Source of the DNA: Corinectria fuckeliana
Lineage: Eukaryota > Ascomycota > Sordariomycetes > Hypocreales > Nectriaceae
Assembly (NCBI GenBank): GCA_019137255.1
Contig: WPDH01000067.1
Span: forward strand, 186,001 to 250,000
DNA length: 64,000 nucleotides
Direction of reading: 5' to 3'
The notes beneath the pieces are model-generated. The model was given only the letters and a program-made list of their open reading frames with translations. It searched no databases and was not told where the DNA came from. This document shows, in pieces, positions 47,514-58,177 of this stretch. Made by a program: the position numbers and the translations under genes. Position 1 is the stretch's first letter. Every line of letters starts with the position of its first letter.

Positions 47514-48450
47514 GCGACCTCTCTCCCCCTTTTCTACCTTTTCCCCCCTCCGTCGCCGGCGATGCCTTTTCGAGACCGTCTGGACGACACTCACGACTCC
47601 CCTTGAGCTCTATTCCAGGAAACCTTTTCCCCCGAGCAAGACTCAAGTTACTAACCTCTGGCCGCCCCCTAGACAGTTTACATCTGGATGGGGGTGGCCA
47701 GACCAATTTCACGACCCGTTACTATATACCCGTTACGTTGCGGTCTAATATTCGCACTGCTATTTATACTCGGCCATCCTCACCCCACCACACCTCCCTT
47801 CACTATTTGGACTCTTAACCAGTCAGCAGCTACCACGGAGACAAGGCCCCAACAGGCAAACAAGGGTTAGAGGGGCCTAGGGCATGAACAAGGCCCCTAG
47901 GCGAGAAGCCAAAAGACAAGGCGGGACCTTTCTCTCCGTGGTAGTTGATTGTGGGAGGTTGATGCCTCCGGAACACTTTACGTACATATCGCCATCCATC
48001 GTGGGGACAAATCTTGGGAAATGTCACATATGGCCCCTGTGATATAGCTCCGTCTATCTATATTCGATAGTGTATAATTTCTTAGCTATAAGCCTTTACG
48101 CTTTTTATGACTCCATCTCTACAGAGCTCAGTCCTCCCTGCAGATTGTCTTGACCTTAATGTTGGTTAACAGTCACGGTCCAGGTTATTGAGCCGGTCAA
48201 AAGCAAGCTATCATTTGGAGTAATAATCAACTTGTCCGCTTCGTACATTCGTCAGGTGTCTAGTTTCTATCACGGCTATTCCAGAACCTGTAAATATGCC
48301 GGAATATCAGCCAGAATTATCAACGCCGTTCTGCTTTGCATCATAACCACTTACCTACAAAACAACCGCGTCTATGTACCCCAGCCCAGATCGACCATCG
48401 TTTAGTCATCTTCTCATCATCCATGGTCCATTCATACACCGGGCCTTTTG
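47514..48450. other. Intergenic region between convergent genes
   Basis: About 940 nt, A/T-rich after 48040, holding the 3' ends of the LPxY gene and of the tandem Zn2Cys6 gene. A 10-nt match to the yeast Puf3 element (CCTGTAAATA, 48287-48296) is present but lies almost 800 nt past the nearest plus-strand stop. Confidence 0.5.
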
Positions 48451-51330
48451 CTAAAAGCGGCCATGATTCGTGTGCGGGGTTCCCTTCTGAATACTCTCAT
48501 ACTGCGTCGTGTACCCATCTATTAACATGCTATGCCGCTCGTGAACAAACTGCGGTTGTCGAGCAGGAGGGTGTACTGGAGGCTGGAACATTCCCATATC
48601 GCCGGTGTTTTTGAGGGGCACGAGAGACATGCCGTCTGATGGGAGACGTATCGGATCTTCAGGTGTCAAGAGGTCGCTGACCTTGGGCATTTGCATCATT
48701 TTGTTTGAGATGAGCAGGAGGTCGTCCGTAGCGTCAAAGGTGTCGAAATCATCTGTTGGTGTTGGAGACACGCCCTTCGCTTCGGCGAGAAACATGGGGA
48801 GGCCTGGCGGTCCATATTCCACGTCATAGTCGCCTTCCTGCTCGGGCTGTGAGGTTGATTGTGTTTGTGGCAAAGCCGGTCCGAACCAATGGTCAGCGGC
48901 GGCGGCGTCTCCAGACATCATGCTCACTCGGTCTTCTTCGACAGGTGACACGAATGCAGTGTCGAGAATGTGTTGCGGGCCAGGAAGTTGCGTGTGTCCA
49001 GTTGTATCGGGCTTAGGTAGAGGCGGTAGGGCTTTCTGGTCGGCATACTTTCGAGTCTTGTAAAACTGCTCGACCGCGGCCTTGTTACGCTCATACTGGT
49101 CGCCTGAAGTTAGAGGGAAGCTTCGTCGAGGGGAGGCAGGCTGACGTACAGTTTGCTGGTTCCTGGGGATGATGTGGCACCACGACTTGCTGATTTTGAG
49201 AAGACTATCGATTAAGCCGCGGATGTGTGGCTCATCGGCAGGTGCGTTGCTCCACGACGGCGCAGTCGTGTGCTCAGCAAGATCTCGATACAGGCCGTGT
49301 TGCAAAGCTGTCAAGAGCACACGCAAGCATTGCGTTGTCACTTTGACCATCGAAGCGCACCCTACAAGCTTGAGCTTTCCACTGTAAGGTTGCTCCTCTA
49401 GCCTGCGCTGGAGTGTGTCACAGAACCAGCCTAGACAGAGGGCATGTGCTACTGCTTGCTTTTGTGACTTTGTGACAAACTCGCGAGGCAACTTGCTGAG
49501 CAAATCGGCCGAAAACTGTTCTCGTAGACCAGGTAAGCAGAGACTATAGAGGTCTATGTGAACGGAGGCTAGGTTTGTGTGGATAAAAACGTAACCAGTC
49601 GTATCCTCCGAAGACATGGCACGGGCGATGTTCTGGTCGTTGAGCTTCAGCTCTTCTGGTAGAGACGCATTGATCTGACATAGTTCGTTCTGAAATCCGT
49701 TGATGGTGGCCATGACCTTGGATGGTTCCATCCGTGAACGATTGCCACCGCGCCCTCCCATCTTCCGAGCCGAGCTGTGACTGTTAGTACTGGCCAGAGG
49801 AGACATGTCCCAGCTGCTTACACTAGGATACGGTGTCTGACATCAATCAGGCGTAGCTGGTACCCATGGACGCCCATGTTGCCCTTATTCTTGCCCGACT
49901 TCTCATGTAATCGCTCGACGACCACTGGCCGATTCTCCCTAAAGGCGTCCTCGCTGCATGGCAGACGAATTTTCATGATCTCATCGCGGCATCCAATGTA
50001 CTCATCATAACCGCCGGCGAGGAGACGATCCAGGTAGAAGAACTGCCACACAATTCGCCGCATGGTCTCCTGCTGTGCAAAAGAGCGATCTCGAGGCCGA
50101 ACATCCCAGTTCACCTGAAGCCCGACCATGAGCCGCGTGGCTATACCAAAACATTGCCAGACTTTAGCCAAGTGGCCGTGGAGAAAATTGTGATAGCAGT
50201 TTAGGGCGTATAGGATAAGAACTTCCTCGGCGAATCGAAAAATACTGTGGAAAACATAGAGCTCAACTTGGTCACTACATTTGACGGAAAATACGCGGCC
50301 AGCCTCACAAGGGTTAACAAATAGACTTGTGACTGCACACATGGCGGCGGCTGTGGCCGGATCGAAAGTACCGTCCTGCTAGTTTGTTAGCGTCCGAAGC
50401 TCTCTGGCTCAGGAGGAACGTGGGCATCGTCTGCATACCTGGATCTCTTGATAGACTTTATTTCGGCGGAAGAAACCCATACATGGCATGTAGTAGATGT
50501 ACTCGAAGTAAGCATCCATGTGCTTCAAAATGACATCCTTACGAAACAACAGTTCCCTGGTCATCTGTTAGCGGTGCAACTGGACAGGTAGCATGACACG
50601 TACTCAGCATTGAGGATCGACACATCGATGGATAGAATGAAGCTGTCACATATGCCACTGATTAGAGGGCTACCGGTGTCGGAGCTGCTCAATGCCTGAT
50701 TCGGGGATAGTGTCTCATCCTCCTTGGAGGGCGAGGCGCTGAAGCGGATATTGGTAAACTTGCGCTTAGCGGGAGTGTACTCGCAAGCCAAGTCACCGTC
50801 TTCGCATCTCTTGCACCTGGGAAGATCTCCAGAGCACTTGGTCTTGTGAGCATGGCATTGGCTGCATGCTCGCTGGGCGCGCTTCCTGACAGTACCAGCC
50901 TCTGTGTGGCTGTGAGAAGGCGTGGTCCTTGAGACTTTGCCTGGGCAGAACGGTTAGGCTGTAGGTACGTCGCCTAAAGTTGAAGACATGAGGAATCTCT
51001 TTGCCTACCTGAGGCCTCTGAAACTGAGCGAGGCTCACTGAATGGGCATGACAGCTCGAGTCTGGCGCAATTGGTGCAAGGTCCATTTCCTGGATTGCCA
51101 GTACACTTCACCTGTGGGCATGATTATCGGGAGTTAGCCAAAGTGAAGGAGGCCGCATCCGCTTTCGTTACGGCTCTTCTTACCTTGCGCAGTCTGCAGG
51201 TTTTGCAGCAGTCAGTGGTGGAAGTAGCACCGCGGCGGCGCTTGTTGGCTGGTGGGGGCAACGTGGTGGTCATGATGAAGTCGTCCCTGGGAGGTTCAGG
51301 CGAGACAGCCTGTGACGGAGCGGCGTCCAT
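48451..51330 (-). CDS. Transcription factor with two Zn2Cys6 clusters and a fungal TF domain
   Basis: Minus-strand exons 51330-51184, 51111-51009, 50940-50604, 50556-50439, 50375-49822 and 49780-48451 give about 862 residues; every junction keeps frame. Cluster 1 is C42-x2-C-x6-C52-x8-C61-x2-C-x6-C71 and is split by intron 1 (CKTCRLRK joined to VKCTG). Cluster 2 is C109-x2-C-x6-C119-x6-C126-x2-C-x6-C136 (ACSQCHAHKTKC..RCKRCEDGDLACEY), preceded by RKRAQR. The two are joined through exon 2-3 without a stop or start between them. A fungal-specific regulatory domain follows: HMDAYFEYIYYMPCMGFF, then ALNCYHNFLHGHLAKVWQCFGIATRLMVGLQV and RRIVWQFFYLDRLLAGG. The C-terminus is acidic (FDTFDATDDLLLIS). 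Junction 3/4 uses the second AG (ATGACCAG) because the first gives a stop. Targets are unknown. Confidence 0.88.
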
Positions 51331-53800
51331 CGTATAAGGAAGGGCTATTCGATGATGGCACGAAGGACCAGAGAAATAATTGCCACAGCGGGTTCCTGAA
51401 AGAGACAATTATTATTGACAGCCGTTGCAAGAGAAATGGCAGATCCGCAAGATGAAGGGTTCATTGGGGATATGGTTATCGTGGTTACCTACGGTAGGTA
51501 CGGACCGGCTCTCGCTGAGCTTTCGTATAGGTAGTTTTTGAGATTGAAGTTGGGCTGAAGAAATGTAGAAGTTAAAAGTTGAAAGTTGAAACGGGCGAGA
51601 AGCAGAGCAGGGGGAGGAATGACCAGGGGCAGGAGCAACTACTATGTAGGTACCTACCTACTAGGTGAGTAGTAGGTTGGTACTAGATTCCATAGCAGGC
51701 ACTTACTAGTATTACTGCTAAGTAGGTAGTAAGCATCTACTATGCGAGATGTGGGATGTGGGATGCTGGGATCCATGGATGTAAGAGAGAGCCCGAGCAG
51801 ACCAAAAAACGCAACGTCGGGCGGAAGGCGCAGCCTGTCTGTCCTCTTTCCATTATCAAAAGGCCCCCCTCCCCCCGTCAATCCCGTCCCCCGTCCCGAT
51901 GCCGAGGGTGGTTGGATCCATGTAACGCCAGTCTGTAAGTACGAGGGAGCCGGGCACTTATTAATTAGCCTGCAATAAATACCTCCAGCCAGCCGTTGAG
52001 AAGTCAGCTCAGGTACCCAAGGTAGGTAGGTATCTAGGTACTTTGGAACTTTGGAAGCTAAACGCGGAAGATCCAGTGAACATCGTGTGGTCCGTGGTCC
52101 CTTGCTTGCTGGCCTCCTTGCTGGCCTCCTTCCTAGGTAGTTAGTCTCGGGGTTTCACACAAGCATCCACTCTCTCGTAATCCCGAGGATAGCCCACAGT
52201 CATTGATTCAACATCATCTTCACCACCGTCTTCTCCAACAACATATTCTTCAGTTGAAATAGGAAAAAAAAAAAGCATGAAACATACGAGAGCCGCTGGC
52301 GAAACCCGCCGATTTGCGCGAGTCCCGAATCTAACGTGCATGCAGGACGGGCCTGCAAAGCTCATAGGTAAGACGGAGTCTTCCCACCGGGTACCGACCC
52401 CGAAGCCTCCAGTGCACTTCCAACTCCGACGCCGTCGTCGACGCCAGGGGAGGCCTGAATGCTCCGGTGCTCTTTTGAAAGCTATTCGAAGAGCAAGCAG
52501 CCTAGCCTCAGCGCCAACTGCCGGAGACCCCAATTTTGAGGGTGGCCGAAACGACCGAGAGATAAAGTCCGAGGACCAGGCCTGGTTGCAGATCTATCTA
52601 CTTACATAATCCCGTCATTCCCATCGAGCTTCAAATGCTACGTAGACAAGATGGCCCCATTAATCCCAGACCCCGCCCCCAATTCCCCGAGGACGACGGT
52701 TGGATCGCTAGTGATGAGTGTTGCTTCTGATGGAGGGTTGGGCCTTTTGTTGAAACTTGGAACGCACGCAACGCTCTCGTGCAGTTGGTTGTGGTCGCTC
52801 AAGATTCCGCTATCCACACGATACCCTCCCGGAGAACAAGCCACACAACCGAGATCGGGAGTTGGGATCAAACGGCGCCGGCGAATAGCAGGGGCTGACC
52901 CTGTCCCTGGTCTTTCAACTTCGTCGTCACTTCAACCTACGTATCGGAGTCAACTCGGCCGAACCGGTAGTTGCGTGTTAGACACGTGAATGCCACCCAC
53001 GCCCAGGGCTACTTACAACGGCTCCGCTTCGCCCCGTCAGGTCGTATTCCAGCCCCGGGCGTTCCGGCTCTCGGGCAGGACGTGCGGCCCCGGCCCCGGG
53101 CCTCGCAAGATGAAACTCCCCTTCCGTGCGGGGGGTGAGCCTGGGGCTGCCATTGGACAAAATATGATGCCCGTATTCTTATCGCCGACGTGTCGTGTAC
53201 ATCTATGGCGATGAACCAAATACGAGTTACTGTTTTTGAAGCGTTGATATAAGCTCTCTGCACTGGATACCTGCTGCAAGGATCCTTAGACTTTGCACTG
53301 TTATCCACCGGTGACGACTTTTTACAAGGGAAGACAACACAACCCAGACAGGATAGTTGAACGTTTTATGAAGCTTGCATTCATTCATCAATGTCGTTTC
53401 TAGAAGAACCCCTCTATCGCCTGTCGGCCCCATTCTTGGTAGCTCGGGATATGCATCACTTCAGGAATTGGTTTGTATCAGAATGCATTATATCTCTGAA
53501 CGTTTGTGAGTCCAAGTCACAACGGTCGGAATGGTGGCTGGGACCCTGACCAAGTAACAGTGTTAGTTTTAGATTATCTCATGAGGGCGTGCTGCTCTTC
53601 CTAGATGCGGTGATGCTAACAACAATTTTAAAATAAGTAAGATAAAGGAGTTCCTGGCCCACGGCGACTGATATTTATGTGAAGGCGAAACACCCGTTCA
53701 CCACTTCCGTTTCTTCCCTTACTTTGCTTTCCTCCTTCATTTCTGCGGTGCTGCAGCAACCGTGTCATCACCACCATCACAATCATCACCATCAGTGCCT
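51331..53800. other. Intergenic region rich in TAGGTA words
   Basis: About 2.5 kb with no supported gene. The side near 51331 is the promoter of the tandem Zn2Cys6 gene. Dense GTAGGTACCTACC / TAGTAGGT words occur at 51645-51735 and again at 52015-52045. The short frames at 52277-52609 and 52651-52989 have no domain character. Confidence 0.5.
51645..51735 (+). repeat. Cluster of TAGGTA/TACCTA words
   Basis: Several overlapping copies of GTAGGTA, CTACCTAC and TAGTAGGT in about 90 nt, partly palindromic. Similar words recur in other intergenic gaps of the window but not inside its genes. Confidence 0.7.
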
Positions 53801-54214
53801 CTATGCCGCCGTGGGCGTGGGGTAGGGGTCCCCGACGCGGAGCGTAGGCGCATCCTCAGGACACACGACGGCCAGGCAAATACAGTCCTCTGGGGCGGAG
53901 CGGCGCTCGCAGACGGTGGCCGGAATAGAGGGATCGCAGCAGCAGCACTCGTAGTCCCCGTCGACGCCGCCTCCGCCGCGCTTCTCCTTCTCGTCGTCGG
54001 CCTGGGGCAGCGCGGCCGTCTCGTCCCAGACGACGGGGGCGCCGGCGGGACACACGTCGACCGGGCAGTTGCAGTCGTCGGGGGCGTTTTTCTGGCAGAC
54101 GATGGCGGGCTGCGAGATGTCGCAGCAGCAGCACGCGTTGCGCTTCTCGTTGGCTGGCGCCGCGAGGACGCCGGTCGTACCCAGGAGGAAGGCGACGACG
54201 GCGAAGGGACGCAT
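53801..54214 (-). CDS. Small secreted protein with two CCCC cysteine repeats
   Basis: Intronless, 137 residues on the minus strand. Residues 1-19 (MRPFAVVAFLLGTTGVLAA) are a clear signal peptide. The mature part is two repeats of one eight-cysteine pattern: CCCC-x8-C-x7-C-x-C-x4-C (Cys 28-31, 40, 48, 50, 55) and CCCC-x8-C-x8-C-x-C-x4-C (Cys 90-93, 102, 111, 113, 118). The repeats share wording such as PAIVC/PATVC, APDDC/APEDC and VCP. A dibasic KR occurs just before each repeat (24-25 and 78-79), where Kex2 could cut. The spacing is not that of hydrophobins or CFEM proteins, and I do not recognise the family. An effector-like, defence or cell-surface role is possible; nothing in the neighbourhood decides. 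An in-frame ATG at 54358 would bury the signal peptide, so 54214 was chosen. Confidence 0.85.
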   Translation of the reverse strand: MRPFAVVAFLLGTTGVLAAPANEKRNACCCCDISQPAIVCQKNAPDDCNCPVDVCPAGAPVVWDETAALPQADDEKEKRGGGGVDGDYECCCCDPSIPATVCERRSAPEDCICLAVVCPEDAPTLRVGDPYPTPTAA

Positions 54215-54507
54215 CGTGGCTTGGCTTGTGAGTTTGTAAATGTGGTGAGATGGGATGCGTGTGACGTGCGATGTGTGATGGGAGTCAAAGCCGGCGGATG
54301 GCAGAGTTGATTTTTGCAGGAGCTCGGTGCAAGTCGGGCGAGTGTCTCGGGGAAACAAACAAGAATCAAAGAAGCAAGTAGAGCAGAAGTTTAAGCAGAT
54401 AGTCTCTTCTCTTCTCTTGTCAAGTCAAGTGAGGGCCTGTAGTCGCTGCCGTGATTCACCAGGCGTGCCATCCAAGGCCCAGCCAACCACCCGGAGTGAG
54501 ACACGAC

Positions 54508-54519
54508 GTTTATATAAAC
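54508..54519 (-). promoter_or_regulatory. TATA-like palindrome upstream of the secreted-protein gene
   Basis: GTTTATATAAAC is a perfect palindrome about 295 nt upstream of the start at 54214. A TATA element here would imply a leader of roughly 260 nt, which is plausible for a fungal secreted-protein gene. No other clear TATA box was noticed in the window. Confidence 0.5.
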
Positions 54520-55837
54520 TCGACATCCCCGACTGGGCAAGAAGAACCCGGAAATGACGGCAGCGCCATATAGGTAGGCAGGCACCTTGACAAGTCCCCT
54601 GGGAAAGTGCCCCCCATTCCAAAGAACGACGGCGGTTCCTCTGCTGAAAGGCGTAACGTACGTAGGTATAGTAGTACTACTAGTAATAGTAAGTAATAAG
54701 TAGGCTTGCCTTCTCCCGCCGTCCATCGTGGGCACCTTGGTACTTTAAGCTCCTTCTTTGATCCCATATCCCCTAGCACATCCATCGAAACCAAACCCCA
54801 ATTCACGCTCATTATGTCCTTGTCCCCTCTTCCATCCTTCCAGTCCCTCTCCAAGACTCCCTGAGAACTACGGCAGCACGAAACATCAATAGCATCGTCG
54901 ATAGCACATAGGCTAAGAAAGTATCCTGAGCTCCCTCAAAAAGCCTCATTCAGAGCCCGCCACGATCTAGATAACATTGATCAGAACGGACGCCTGAACT
55001 CTCTTCGACCAAGAACAACGCCTCAAAGGGGTGTTATTGGGTGGGATTACGAGAGGTATTTATAGTTGCTCCTATTCTGTAACACTGTTCACGAGGATCG
55101 ACCGAGTAGATAAGTGGGACCTCCCGGGCGGGAACGAGGCTTGGTCCGGTGTCCCAAGCAAACTAAGTATGCACGATGATGTCCGGAATGGTCGATTGAG
55201 AGAACGATCCCTTTCCTTGGCCGTCTCCTGCATTTCCTGAGTCTCGTGAGCTCCGGAATGCTCGCCGCATCGGGCCATCGGGCTGCTTCTAGCATGGTGA
55301 TTGCCACGTCGCGTCCCGGTCGGTAGCTTGTAGGCATACCTTAAATTATTGTGGAATAATATCATGGCTTTCACAAACTTAATATGACATCAAATCTAGT
55401 TCCAGTTTCAGAGCCGTCAATTAAAGATTTCAGCGCCTGCGAGTACAGAGTCCAAGCCATCTTTTTCAGTCAATCATAACCCATTGCAACCTCCTGTAAC
55501 GCGACCTGGTCACCGCAGCAAGCATCCTGCGGCAACTAGTAAAAGATGACACGAATATCTTCCACGTTTTGCATCTCTCGTATCATCCTTTCGACCCACA
55601 CGGGCTCCTTAACCCTCCCAATCCGAATCATCCAACACTTCATTCAAAAATCATTCTTTCCAACTCATAGTGTTCCAAAATACTAGGCCACTATACTATA
55701 GGAATTGCACGGTCAAATCCTAAGAGAATGCAACATGACGAATTGCAGTCGATTGCCCGTCTGAGAAACCAACCGCTTGAAACATAATAAAATCCTACAA
55801 ATACAGTCCAACTAGCAGCAAGTGAAGGATGAGGAGC
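54520..55837. other. Intergenic region
   Basis: No gene seen. Includes TAGGTA/TAGTA words at 54570-54700 and an A/T-rich part (55360-55800) that is presumably the 3' region of pacC. Confidence 0.5.
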
Positions 55838-57777
55838 CTAAGAGCCAGGCATGCGGAGAATAGGGTAGAGACTAGAGCCCTCTCGGGGGGCGTTGATAGG
55901 AGGGAGTTCCATCGAGGGGCTTTTGGGACTTTTGAGGTCAACGTCCATTGCATCACCGTCACCGAGAGGCCGGCGCTCCTGCCCTTCTTCCAAGAACTCC
56001 TTGCGCTCGAGACGGCCGCGAACGTACTCTCGCAGGGTCTCGATGACGCGCATATTTTCGAGCCAGCGGTCGTACTGCTCCTCACGCTCACGAGTGGCGT
56101 CGCTGACATCAGACTCGGATGAGGGAGAGCCCGCCGAGAGGGCAGACTCGCTAGCCTTCGGGGTGCTAGCGCCGCTAATATCCTCGTGAGGCCGGGGCAG
56201 AGGGCCGGCACGCGCCCGTTGGAGCATACCGCCGGAGTAGCGACGGCGTTCGTTACTTTCAAAGCTGGGGCCAAGAGTGGTAGTGGTAGAGTGACCAAAC
56301 CCCTGGTTAACGGCGGGAAGGCTAGTGGGCAGAGTAGGGTACATGATAGGACCCGATGTCGTCGAGCCGTGACGTGACTGGGGGGACATGGCCGACGACG
56401 ATGGGCTTGGGGAATGACCCGAGGTGTACGACATGGAGCTGGAAGGCGGCGTGACGGCAGGAGTACCGGTGGAGGAGATGACCGTCAGGGGCGATGCCAT
56501 GCTAGCCGCAGACACGGAATGGTAGTTTTCGGCCGTCATTGGCATGCCACCAGGGGAACGGTGAGCAGTGGGAGGCGAAGGAGTATTGCGGTAGCCATTG
56601 AAGCTGTTCTCTCCGTTGTGAATCTGGACGCCAGCGGTGGCATGGCTGGCGTTCTCGTAGATAGTGTCCTGCATCTGGCCGAGTAGGTTGTCAATGTGAA
56701 CAAGATCCTTCTGGGTCCGGGCGTTGGGCATAGGCAGGTAGTATTGCTGCGCCAAAGGGTTCTGGCTGGGGGCAGGACCGCCGTGGACCACGGCAGGGCC
56801 AGCTGGTTGAGGCATGTACTGCTGCTCAGCGGCCATCGGGCCGTTGGGAATAGAGAGGGTTCCATGTAGGGGCATGAGGGAGCGACCAATCTGTGCATAA
56901 GAGGAGGGGTCAATCTGGCGGCGCTTGGCGTTGGCGAAGAAGTCATCGACCATGTCAAAGGTGCGCTTGCGATCATAACCTCCAGGCGCGGCGTTGTAGC
57001 CTAGGTGCTCAGTGCGAGCATTGTTCATGGTCGGCTGGTTGAAGTAGAGGCCGTAGTTGGTGGAGGGCTGGGGGGCATAATAGCCACTGGGAGGTCCAGC
57101 CTGGTGGGCGAAGGCCGCAGCGTTAGTTCGCATCTGGCCATTGTGATCGTAGTAGCCAGAAGGACCTGGAGGCGCATTAGCCTCAGGACGAGTAGATTCG
57201 AACGGCCAAGGCCATGGAGAACGGCGCTGCAACATACCCTTGGGAGGCTGTGGCCTATAGTTGAGTCCGCCCTGATCCTGTGATGGGCGGACTAGGACCG
57301 AGTCGTCGGCATGGGTCTTGACGTGCTTCTTCAAGTCCTGGGGTCGCTTGAAGGACTTGCCGCAGAACTCACACTTGTGAGGCTTCAGGGGCACATGGAC
57401 ACGGATGTGCGAGGTGATGTGGTCTCGCTTGACCGTGGTGGTTCGGCACGAGTTCCACTGGCAAGTCAAGCTCAGGTTGTTTGTGCTCTTACGGCCAACA
57501 TGGCGCTCACAGATGTGCTCCTGTGTATCGGGTCAGAAACCAATGCGCCTTGGAACATCACTCTTTGTCAGTGTGAGGTGAGTGAGAGACACCGCGACTT
57601 ACATAAAGCAGTTCAGGGCTGCCAAACTTCTGATTGCAAGCGTTCCAGCGGCAGATGAGGTTTTCATCGGAGTTGGTCGAGGGCGCAGCGCTGCTCTGGG
57701 AGGTGTTGGAAGCAGCACTAGGCGCCGGAGTAGTAGACTTGGAATCGTTGCTGGCCGAGGTTGAAGGTGTTGTTGAC

Positions 57778-57819
<42 letters not shown>

Positions 57820-57854
57820 GGCGGCGGCTGCTGGTCCGTGACCGGGGGAGACAT
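55838..57854 (-). CDS. pacC: pH-response transcription factor PacC/Rim101
   Basis: Zinc-finger regulator that activates alkaline-expressed genes and represses acid-expressed ones after proteolytic processing by the Pal pathway. Minus-strand exons 57854-57603 and 57520-55838 give 644 residues, a normal PacC length. A polyglutamine run near residues 13-26 precedes three C2H2 fingers: CRWNACNQKFGSPELLYEHICERHVG (split by the intron), CQWNSCRTTTVKRDHITSHIRVHV and CEFCGKSFKRPQDLKKHVKTH, the PacC signature. RKRTFDMVDDFFANAKRRQIDPSSYAQIG is the conserved mid region, with a possible nuclear signal. Near the C-terminus, EREEQYDRWLENMRVIETLREYVRGRLER matches the conserved block of this family. Its upstream DNA holds many GCCAAG sites, consistent with autoregulation. 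Confidence 0.97.
57778..57819 (-). repeat. CAACAG repeat coding the PacC polyglutamine run
   Basis: Alternating CAA and CAG codons (CTGTTG on the plus strand) encode about 14 Gln. The mixed codons should make it less slippage-prone than a pure CAG tract, though length variation between strains is likely. Confidence 0.95.
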
Positions 57855-58177
57855 GGCGACGGGAAGTGAGAGAAGGCTGCGGAGTATCTGTTTTGCCGAG
57901 GGACCGTGTGAATGAAGTAGTTAGTAAGCGCAAGCGTGGAGGGGCTTGAGACAGGGCTGGGCTGTCGTTGAGGCGCGCAGCGAAAGCGAGGCAAAGTTAA
58001 CGACGTGATAAAAGTATCACAAGAATTCCGGCACGGGTTTAGACGAGACAGATAAGGCAGAAGAACGGGATAGATGTTCAGGAGGAGAGACGCATGTCCT
58101 GAACTCTCCGGGGGGGCAAGAGCTCCCTTTACATTCACGCAAAAGTCTGGGCAAGAGGGCAAGAGCGAGCGGAAAGT

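Noticed and set aside
48287..48296. Match to the Puf3 target element, CCTGTAAATA
   Set aside because: Nearest plus-strand gene ends almost 800 nt earlier, and that gene is not an evident mitochondrial protein; one 10-mer is weak evidence.
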